Below are positions 58,113 to 64,000 of a stretch of DNA of 64,000 bases, piece after piece. The translations under genes were made by a program, and so were the position numbers. Each line of letters opens with the position of its first letter. Position 1 is the first letter of the stretch. The stretch spans positions 1 to 64,000 of the forward strand of contig CAVZEM010000007.1 in the NCBI GenBank assembly GCA_963774305.1. The letters are read 5' to 3'. Source of the stretch: DASUPK01 sp963774305. GTDB taxonomy: Bacteria; Actinomycetota; Thermoleophilia; Solirubrobacterales; 70-9. Below the pieces are notes generated by a model. The model searched no databases, had not been told where the DNA came from, and saw only the letters and a program-made list of their open reading frames with translations.

Positions 58113-58117
58113 AGCGC

Positions 58118-59470
58118 TCAGGAGAAGCGCCTCAACGCCAGCCGAGCTAACACCAAATAGCCAATGGTCAGCAGGGCCAGATGGAGCAGTGGGAGGCCCA
58201 GATCGGGGCCTGAGGCCGACAGGGCTCCCGAGAGGGCGTCCACCGCCGCGCGGAACGGGAAGACTCCGGCGATCACGTGAATCACGTCCAGGAGGCCCTT
58301 GCTCACCGTGCCCGACGGGACGAGCGAGACGAAGGCCACCGGCAGGGCCAGGGCGAAGGCCAGCAGGGCGCTGGCCCGCACTTCCTTGGCCGCGGCACCG
58401 ATCGCCAGCCCCAGGGCCGAGGAGGCTGCTCCCGCCAGCAGGATCGCGGGAACGATCAGGTAGATGCGGCTCCACGAGATCGATTCGAAGGGGGTGATCG
58501 CCGCCAGGAGCAACAGCGTCACGACCAGCGCCGCGCCGGTGCCGAGCGTCGCCTTCTCGATCAGCAGACCGGTGCGACTGACCAGGCCGCGGGTGAGGCG
58601 AGTGAAGGTGTTCTCCTCTCGCTCCAACGCCAGCGAGCCCGAGACCAGCAGGACGGTGACGAAGAGCAGGGTGATGGCTGCGGCGACGGCCACGGCGAAG
58701 GTGTCGAGCGGCGGGACGCTGCCGGCGATCACCTGCCTGTCGACCGCGATCGGCTGGCGGATCGAGGAGAGCAGGCTGTTGGCCAGCGCCAGGTTCTGGC
58801 GCGCCAGGCGGGCGAAGTCGCTGACCTGGGCGACCTGAGCCCGCTTGCCCGGCGGCAGGCTCGACTCGACCTGATTGAGGATCTCCTCCGCCTTCTGCAG
58901 CCCGAGGATGTGAACGGTCTGGTTGAGGAAGGGGATCTCGAACGATCCGCCGTTGGCCAGGATCTTCTCGTAGTCGGCCGCGACGTTGCTGATCTTCTCG
59001 GAGAGGAGCAGGTTGGCCTGGGTGAGCAGCGAGCGGATCCGGTCGTCCACCACCTGGGCCTTGAGCGGATCGTCGTTGTTGACGATCACGTCGACGGTTG
59101 CCGGCTCGCTCGAGTTGGTGCTGAGCTCCCCCTGCAGCTTGCTGATGAAGTCGGGTGGCAGGATCAGGCCGCCGAGGACGTCGCCGTCCTTCACCTTCTG
59201 CTCGGCCTCGGCCCGGCTGGAGACGTCGACGCACTCGACCTTCGCGCAGAGCTGGCGGCGGGCCTCGTCCTGGCTGAACCCGCCGGTGCCGAGGCTGAGC
59301 CCGGCCCCCGTCGGGATCTGGTTGAGGAAGGCGACGCGGGGTTTCTCGGGACTGCGGGAGATCGCCAGGCCGATCAGCACCGCGAGCACGATCGGATAGA
59401 CGATCAGGAGGCCGGTGACCAGCGGCGAGCGGCGGAGAACCTGGAGGTCCTTGACCAGCAGCCAGCGCAT
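58118..59470 (-). CDS. ABC-2 type permease with large extracytoplasmic domain
   Basis: 450 residues starting at the ATG at 59470, sharing one base with the ATPase stop (TGATG). One N-terminal helix (VTGLLIVYPIVLAVLIGLAI), then about 210 extracytoplasmic residues (with CAKVECVDV, two Cys), then five C-terminal helices, the layout of YhgE/Pip-like ABC-2 exporters. VSGSLALEREENTFTRLTRG is the conserved coupling region. It works with the ATPase encoded upstream. The substrate is unknown. Confidence 0.9.
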   Translation of the reverse strand: MRWLLVKDLQVLRRSPLVTGLLIVYPIVLAVLIGLAISRSPEKPRVAFLNQIPTGAGLSLGTGGFSQDEARRQLCAKVECVDVSSRAEAEQKVKDGDVLGGLILPPDFISKLQGELSTNSSEPATVDVIVNNDDPLKAQVVDDRIRSLLTQANLLLSEKISNVAADYEKILANGGSFEIPFLNQTVHILGLQKAEEILNQVESSLPPGKRAQVAQVSDFARLARQNLALANSLLSSIRQPIAVDRQVIAGSVPPLDTFAVAVAAAITLLFVTVLLVSGSLALEREENTFTRLTRGLVSRTGLLIEKATLGTGAALVVTLLLLAAITPFESISWSRIYLIVPAILLAGAASSALGLAIGAAAKEVRASALLAFALALPVAFVSLVPSGTVSKGLLDVIHVIAGVFPFRAAVDALSGALSASGPDLGLPLLHLALLTIGYLVLARLALRRFS

Positions 59471-60192
59471 CAGTGGCCCTTCTTCCGCAGGAAGCGGACG
59501 AAGTCGTTCTCGGGGTCGGCGGCCGTCCCCTTCGGCCGGGGACCCGCGGCGCGACGGAGCTGGGCGAAGCTGCCGTCGAAGATGGTCTCCCCGTCGGCAA
59601 GCACCACCAGCCGGTCGCCGTAGTGGCTCGCCTCCTCGATCTGGTGGGTCGAGTAGATCACCGCCGTCCCGCCCTCCGAGAGACCGGCGACGAACTCCCA
59701 CAGCCTGATCCGCTGGCTGGGATCGAGCCCCGAGCTCGGCTCGTCGAGCAGCAGGACGGAGGGATCGCCGAGCAGCCCGATCGCGATGTTGATGCGCTGC
59801 TGGTTGCCGCCGGAGAGAGAGGAGACCTGATCGTGGCGGCGCTCCTCGAGCCCGGTCTGCTCGAGCATCCGCTCGACCGTGCCCTCGACGTCCTCGGCCT
59901 TCTCCATCCGGGCGAAGAGGCGGAGGTTCTCCTCCACGGTGAGCCGGCGATAGAGGCCGGCCTGCTGCGGGACCCAGCCGACCTCGCCGTCGGAGCGCTC
60001 GATCCGGCCCGAGTCTGCCCTGGCGATCCCGGCGAGGATCGAGAGGAGGGTCGTCTTGCCGGCGCCGTTCGGCCCGAGCACGGCGAGCAGCTCCCCGCGC
60101 CCGACGCCGAAGCTCACCTCCCGGAGGGCGGCGCGCTCGCCGAACGACTTGGAGAGACCCTCCACCTCGAGCACGGGAGCGGCCTTGCTCAT
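59470..60192 (-). CDS. ABC transporter ATP-binding protein
   Basis: 240 residues with GPNGAGKTTLLSILAG (Walker A), VGWVPQQAGLYRRLT (Q-loop), SSLSGGNQQRINIAIGL (signature), VLLLDEPSSGLDPSQ (Walker B) and YSTHQIEEASHYG (switch His). The signature uses GGNQQ rather than GGQQQ. It drives the permease downstream, which begins within its stop. TAGCTT lies 7 nt before the ATG. Confidence 0.94.
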   Translation of the reverse strand: MSKAAPVLEVEGLSKSFGERAALREVSFGVGRGELLAVLGPNGAGKTTLLSILAGIARADSGRIERSDGEVGWVPQQAGLYRRLTVEENLRLFARMEKAEDVEGTVERMLEQTGLEERRHDQVSSLSGGNQQRINIAIGLLGDPSVLLLDEPSSGLDPSQRIRLWEFVAGLSEGGTAVIYSTHQIEEASHYGDRLVVLADGETIFDGSFAQLRRAAGPRPKGTAADPENDFVRFLRKKGH

Positions 60193-60199
60193 CGCGCGA

Positions 60200-60205
60200 A
60201 AGCTA
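60200..60205 (-). promoter_or_regulatory. -10 box TAGCTT, leaderless spacing
   Basis: On the minus strand TAGCTT ends 7 nt before the ATPase ATG at 60192. Confidence 0.45.
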
Positions 60206-60232
60206 GCGGGATGATCGAAGGCGCACGTCGTC

Positions 60233-60238
60233 TACGCT
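60233..60238 (+). promoter_or_regulatory. -10 box TACGCT
   Basis: TACGCT ends 10 nt before the ATG at 60249; the leader has no ribosome-binding site. Confidence 0.4.
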
Positions 60239-60248
60239 CCGCCGCCTG

Positions 60249-61028
60249 ATGCGCCTCCTGTTCATAGGGGACGTCGTCGGCAAGCCCGGTCGAGAGGGTC
60301 TGGCGGCGGCGATGCCCGGGCTTCGCGCGGAGCACATGCCGGACCTCGTCGTCGTCAACGGCGAGAACGCGGCGGGCGGGGTCGGGATCACCGAGGACAC
60401 GGCGAAGGGGATCTTCGGATCGGGCGCCGACGTGATCACCCTCGGCAACCACACCTACCGCCACAAGGACGTCTATCCCTACCTGGACTCCGAGCAGCGG
60501 ATCATCCGGCCCGCCAACTTCTCGCCGCAGAACCCGGGTCGGGGGCACACGATCGTCGAGGCCGCAGGCATGCGCGTCGCGGTGATCAACCTGAGCGGCC
60601 AGATGCACCTGCAGGTCGAGCGCAACCCCTTCACCGCGATCGACGACCTGCTCTTCTCGCTCGCCGGCGCCGCCGATGCCTTCATCGTCGACTTCCACGC
60701 CGAGCTCACCAGCGAGAAGGTGGCGATGGGATGGCACCTCGACGGCCGGGTCGGCGCCGTGCTCGGCACCCACACCCACGTCCCCACCGCCGACTTCAGG
60801 GTCCTTCCCGGCGGCACCGCTCACATCGCCGACGTCGGCATGACCGGATCACGCGCCGGGGTGATCGGGGTGAAGCGTGAGCAGGCGCTACGCGCCTTCA
60901 AGACGCAGATGCCCGTTCGCTTCGATGGGGCGGACGAGGACGTCTGGGTCATGGGCGTCGCGGTCGAGATCGGGGACGACGGGCTCGCTCGCGGGATCGA
61001 CCAGATCCTCATCCCGGTCTCCACGTAG
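60249..61028 (+). CDS. YmdB-family metallophosphoesterase
   Basis: 259 residues of the TIGR00282 type, a cytoplasmic binuclear-metal phosphodiesterase; the Bacillus member YmdB acts on 2',3'-cyclic nucleotides and affects biofilm and motility decisions. Metal motifs: FIGDVVGKPGREGL near the N-terminus, VNGENAAGG, TLGNHTY, DFHAE, GTHTHVPTAD and ADVGMTGSR. The length is standard. The last 141 bp overlap the 3' end of the opposing GT-C-like gene. Confidence 0.93.
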   Translation: MRLLFIGDVVGKPGREGLAAAMPGLRAEHMPDLVVVNGENAAGGVGITEDTAKGIFGSGADVITLGNHTYRHKDVYPYLDSEQRIIRPANFSPQNPGRGHTIVEAAGMRVAVINLSGQMHLQVERNPFTAIDDLLFSLAGAADAFIVDFHAELTSEKVAMGWHLDGRVGAVLGTHTHVPTADFRVLPGGTAHIADVGMTGSRAGVIGVKREQALRAFKTQMPVRFDGADEDVWVMGVAVEIGDDGLARGIDQILIPVST

Positions 61029-62702
61029 CGGCACGGTCCCGGCCGCCAGCATGGCGATCAGGAGGAAGGGCAGGAACCAGGGGATGTAGAGGTAGAACCA
61101 GTGGTCGACGGTGAGCTGCATGCCGATCATCACCGCGGCGCCGAGCGCAGCGACCGTGACGTGATCCCGGCGGCGCGGGCGGAACGCCACCAGCAGCGCA
61201 AGGCCCACGACCGCCCCCTTCACCACCGCCTGCAGCCAGCCGAGCGAGTGGTCCTGGCCCCAGATGCTGAAGGGGGAATCGCGTCCCCCCTGCTCAGCCA
61301 GGGTCCGATGCCAGAAGGTCGAGAGGCCCGGGTTCTCCAGGGCCTGGAAGCAGACGACGGCGACCGTGATCGCGAACGCGATCGTGAATGGGATCACGAC
61401 GCGGGCGTATCTGCGCGCGGGTCCTGTCACCGCAGGAACCTCCCGCGGACGCTCAGTAATCGCGTCCGCGGGCCCATCCTGCGGCGCCACCCGCGCAGAT
61501 GCGTGGTCGGGATCCGTTGCCCCGTAAGTTGCGAACAACGGGCCTAACGCAAGCGGGGCGAACTTCGTCATCGATGCGAGGCCCAGGGTGCTGCCGCGGG
61601 CCATCGGCGAGGTCAGGCATAAGAGCGCCACCGTGATGCCCAGGGCGACCAGGGCATCGTTGGTGTTCGACTCCAGCGCATAGGCGGTGTACGGGCACGC
61701 CGCCCAGGCGAAGCAGAGGAGGATCCCGAGCTCGCTACCGCGGCGTCCCCGGCGTATTCGCCTCCCGAGCAGGAAGAGCGCCGCCATCGTCGCCAGGTCG
61801 AAGAAGATCGAGGCCGCGTGGGCCGCCGGCAGGTCGTCCCAGGTCCCGCTCCAGGGCAGTACCTGTTCGAAGGGCACGTAGGCGTAGTAGGCCACCGGCC
61901 CGTAGGTGTCGCCGGATTGGTCCTCCGAGGGGAAGTTGTCGTAGATCGGCTTGCGGTCCCCGATCCGATCCGCGCCGATCACCCCGGAGTAGCCGACGTC
62001 GATCACGTTCGAGTCGACGACGTTCAGGCTGATCCGGCCGGCGACGAGAACCACCGTCATCACCGCCAGGACCGCGATCGGCATCGATGGCCGCAGGCCG
62101 GACCCCTGGGCGCGGCGGAACCCGAGCCAGAGCGACCGCGCGAGCAGGTAGAGCAGCGGCGGATAGGCGAGGGGAACGGAGAGCCCGATGTTCCCGTTGT
62201 TGAAGAAGTAGTGCGAGAGCCCGAAGCCGGCGACGAGCACGAGCAGGTCGAGGTGAGCGAGCCGGAAGGGACGGCGCCAGTCGAGCAGGCCGAGGACGAA
62301 GATCGCGCAGAGCGGCAGCCAGACGTAGGGCGCGTTGATCATGCGCCCGAACGCGCCCGAGTAGCCGCGGGCCATGCGCCAGGCCACCTGATAGCCGGTC
62401 CAGGACTCGATGATGTTCCCCGTCACCGGATCGATGACGACCTGGGCGACCTCGTCGCCGCCGTTGAAGAAGCCCACCTCCCAGAGTCCGGTTGCGTCGT
62501 TGCGGCTCGCCGACGGCGCGAGGTTCGGGTGCTCCCCGAGGACGGCGATCGCCTTCGGGTCCTGCTTGGCGATCTCGATCGCCTTCGACTTGGTGATCTT
62601 CTGGGACTGGGCGGCCGCGGCGCCGGGCAGCAGCAGCAGCGTTGCGGCGAGCGCTATCGAGAGGACAAGGGCAGAAACGACCGCGATCAGGCGGGGGCGC
62701 AT
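60888..62702 (-). CDS. PepSY-like domain plus GT-C-like polytopic membrane protein
   Basis: 604 residues from the ATG at 62702 (a GTG at 62714 is possible). A signal peptide (VVSALVLSIALAATLLLLPG) is followed by about 80 residues like a PepSY unit (KSKAIEIAKQDPKAIAVLGE, then VVIDPVTGNIIESWTGYQVA). Eleven or so helices follow with GVIGADRIGDRKPIYDNFPS and GDTYGPVAYYAYVPFEQVLP in the large loop, as in GT-C/GT87-like proteins. The hydrophilic C-terminal tail overlaps the phosphoesterase gene by 141 bp. Probably transfers a lipid-linked sugar; unproven. Confidence 0.78.
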   Translation of the reverse strand: MRPRLIAVVSALVLSIALAATLLLLPGAAAAQSQKITKSKAIEIAKQDPKAIAVLGEHPNLAPSASRNDATGLWEVGFFNGGDEVAQVVIDPVTGNIIESWTGYQVAWRMARGYSGAFGRMINAPYVWLPLCAIFVLGLLDWRRPFRLAHLDLLVLVAGFGLSHYFFNNGNIGLSVPLAYPPLLYLLARSLWLGFRRAQGSGLRPSMPIAVLAVMTVVLVAGRISLNVVDSNVIDVGYSGVIGADRIGDRKPIYDNFPSEDQSGDTYGPVAYYAYVPFEQVLPWSGTWDDLPAAHAASIFFDLATMAALFLLGRRIRRGRRGSELGILLCFAWAACPYTAYALESNTNDALVALGITVALLCLTSPMARGSTLGLASMTKFAPLALGPLFATYGATDPDHASARVAPQDGPADAITERPREVPAVTGPARRYARVVIPFTIAFAITVAVVCFQALENPGLSTFWHRTLAEQGGRDSPFSIWGQDHSLGWLQAVVKGAVVGLALLVAFRPRRRDHVTVAALGAAVMIGMQLTVDHWFYLYIPWFLPFLLIAMLAAGTVPLRGDRDEDLVDPASEPVVPDLDRDAHDPDVLVRPIEANGHLRLEGA

Positions 62703-62724
62703 ACGGCCGCCCACTTCATCAAAC

Positions 62725-62767
62725 GGGTCGCGCTGCCGCGCGCCCTCGCGTCAAACGGGCTTCGCCC
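62725..62767 (+). repeat. Dispersed palindromic repeat, short form plus a mini copy
   Basis: CATCAAAC, then GGG, bulged T, CGCGC, loop TGCC, GCGCG, CCC (62725-62745), then TCGCGTCAAAC and a second small hairpin GGGC-TTC-GCCC (62757-62767). The repeated CAAACGGG start suggests a tandem of a full and an abbreviated unit. It is intergenic, between two minus-strand genes. Confidence 0.75.
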
Positions 62768-62798
62768 TTCGCTCCGAGATCCAGCGGCCTTGCGCCCC

Positions 62799-63227
62799 CT
62801 AGTCGTCGAAGGTCCACAGCTTGTTGCCGATGAAGTTGAACGGCATCGCGATCGCCACCGCGATGGCCTGGGCGGGCAGCTCGCTCATTCCCCCTCCCAC
62901 GAGGAGCTTGAGCGCAATCAGGTTGACCACCAGGGCGAGGACGCTCACGGTGAAGAAGCGCGCGGCCTGAAATCCCGCATGCCCGTGCTTCGCATCGAAG
63001 GTCCAATGGCGGTTCCACCAGAAGTTGTTCATTACAGCGACGCAGAAGGCCAGGATCGCCGCCGCGATGTAATGGATGCTCAGCGGCCCGTTCAGCACAG
63101 CGAAGACCGCGAGGTTGATGAGGTAGCCCGAGGCGCCGACCACTCCGAATTGCATCAGCTGGAGCCAGTTGCCGGGCTTCAGCGTCCCGCGGCCGATGCG
63201 CTTCGCGGTGTCGACCGGGGGGCTCAT
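62799..63227 (-). CDS. GtrA-like membrane protein
   Basis: 142 residues from the ATG at 63227, which overlaps the upstream stop as ATGA. Four helices with the family features LMQFGVVGASGYLINLAVFA at the start, NNFWWNRHWTFDA in the central loop and FNFIGNKLWTFDD at the C-terminus. GtrA proteins are thought to flip polyprenyl-phosphate-linked sugars for GT2/GT-C systems, consistent with the GT-C-like gene downstream. Confidence 0.92.
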   Translation of the reverse strand: MSPPVDTAKRIGRGTLKPGNWLQLMQFGVVGASGYLINLAVFAVLNGPLSIHYIAAAILAFCVAVMNNFWWNRHWTFDAKHGHAGFQAARFFTVSVLALVVNLIALKLLVGGGMSELPAQAIAVAIAMPFNFIGNKLWTFDD

Positions 63228-64000
63228 CCTTGAGGTCTTCCGCCGCTCACCCCGAAGTGCTCGAGGATCACGGGTGCGAGATCCCGCAACGCCCATTGCG
63301 GCCGCTTACCCGGTCGCTTCGGCCCGCAACCGACGAAAACGGCCGGCCCCAGGGAATCGCCGCGGCCGAGCGAGCCGTGGCTGCCGCCGCCGGCATGGCT
63401 GATCCCGCCCCAGTCCACGCACTCGTAGCCCTCGGTCGCGGAGATCAGGATGTCGCCGGCGTGGGGGGAGGTGAGGGCGGACCAGAGGCGCGCCAGGGCA
63501 TCCGGGTACTCCTCGGACTCGAAGCGCCCTCTGGTGATGTCCGCGTCGAGCGCCTCAGGCTCCCCGCTCACCGCCCAGCTGTTCCCGCGCAGGTCGCGCA
63601 GCTGACCGCCGAGGCGGAAGCGGAACTCGCGCCCGTTGCGCTCGACTACGGCCTCGACGCCCGCGGGGTCGTCCAGTCCGACGCCGGTGCGCAGGACCGG
63701 GGTCCCGTCCTCACGCGCGAGCCAGGTGACCAGATCCACGCCCGTGAGGTCGCGCAGGCGGAGGCGCGCCCGCTCGTGGGTTCCGGGGTGGCGGCGCCCG
63801 GTGTCGAGGATGTAGACGGCGCCGGCGCGTGAGGTGGGACTGACCGCGATCTCGGCCTCCTCGGGGCGGTCGGTGTTGGGCTGAAGCACGGCCCAGTCCT
63901 CGGCCAGCTCGTCGGCGAGCGGGAGCGCGTGCTCCACCGCCGTCTGGGCGTGGTCGGCGGTGAGCAGCACCGCGTGCTCCTCCAGAAACGCGTCGAGCCC
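63224..64000 (-). CDS. Alkaline-phosphatase-superfamily protein, N-terminus beyond window
   Basis: The frame is open to base 64000, so the 259 residues seen are the C-terminal part. Metal-site motifs of the type I phosphodiesterase/nucleotide pyrophosphatase group are visible: LLTADHAQTAV (Asp-His pair) and GGGSHGSLGRGDSLGPAVFV (His ligand before a Gly-rich loop), ending in LAPVILEHFGV, typical of these enzymes. The catalytic Thr/Ser would be in the missing part. It may act on a nucleotide, lipid head group or glycan phosphate. It overlaps the GtrA-like gene by 4 bp. Confidence 0.85.
   Translation of the reverse strand, partial: GLDAFLEEHAVLLTADHAQTAVEHALPLADELAEDWAVLQPNTDRPEEAEIAVSPTSRAGAVYILDTGRRHPGTHERARLRLRDLTGVDLVTWLAREDGTPVLRTGVGLDDPAGVEAVVERNGREFRFRLGGQLRDLRGNSWAVSGEPEALDADITRGRFESEEYPDALARLWSALTSPHAGDILISATEGYECVDWGGISHAGGGSHGSLGRGDSLGPAVFVGCGPKRPGKRPQWALRDLAPVILEHFGVSGGRPQG

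Overview
The window is GC-rich, gene-dense bacterial chromosome with very short intergenic gaps, many 4-bp start/stop overlaps (ATGA, GTGA, TTGA) and many apparently leaderless starts preceded by a TANNNT -10 box. A twin-arginine system, a Rieske/cytochrome-b/cytochrome-c complex with menaquinone genes, a TreT/GT20 trehalose pair and the rpsF-ssb-rpsR-rplI-dnaB order fit Actinomycetota. My best guess is a deep, Solirubrobacterales/Thermoleophilia-like soil lineage; this is inferred from style and gene content, not from a marker search. I see no prophage, CRISPR array or insertion sequence. The only clear mobile element is an intein in dnaB.

Layout. 1-6.1 kb (+): histidine utilisation operon hutH(partial)-hutU-def-hutF-hutI, with a peptide-deformylase-type gene where an N-formylglutamate deformylase would be needed. 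6.2-16.6 kb: envelope/glycan region (acyltransferase-SGNH protein, secreted GH5-like hydrolase, GT2 transferase, methyltransferase, two large GT-C-like membrane proteins). 6.2-18.2 kb also holds three dispersed members of an unrecognised small-protein family, two of which flank pyrE. 18.2-24.5 kb (mostly -): epimerase, L,D-transpeptidase, DHFR-like reductase, then an HAD / RDD-CPBP fusion / ABC exporter cluster. 24.5-30.4 kb: MscS channel, class A PBP, thiL, and a membrane protein with a degenerate M28-like ectodomain. 30.4-33.7 kb: response regulator, sensor kinase and HtrA-like lipoprotein protease. 33.8-37.5 kb: inositol-monophosphatase-like enzyme, TreT and a GT20 synthase. 38-45.4 kb: rpsF, ssb, rpsR, rplI, intein-bearing dnaB, a DnaC/DnaI-like ATPase and purA. 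45.4-49.9 kb: small membrane proteins, tRNA-Lys, tatC, tatA and dcd.

49.9-54.6 kb (-): a respiratory cluster read as hepS-like, qcrA, qcrB, qcrC, menG, polyprenyl synthase. It joins menaquinone tail and ring finishing to the menaquinol-oxidising complex. 54.6-58.0 kb (-): hemB, a fused AhbA/AhbB (NirDL)-like protein and hemL. 58-64 kb: a two-gene ABC exporter, a YmdB-type phosphoesterase, a GT-C-like protein with a PepSY-like N-terminus, a GtrA-like protein and a partial alkaline-phosphatase-superfamily protein.

The most notable non-gene signals are a dispersed palindromic repeat (at least six copies, two of them in frame inside genes), divergent gene pairs 22-27 bp apart whose two -10 boxes share one TA step, a long inverted repeat upstream of hemB, and several short reading frames with good start signals, including a 31-codon leaderless frame and a 50-residue secreted peptide.
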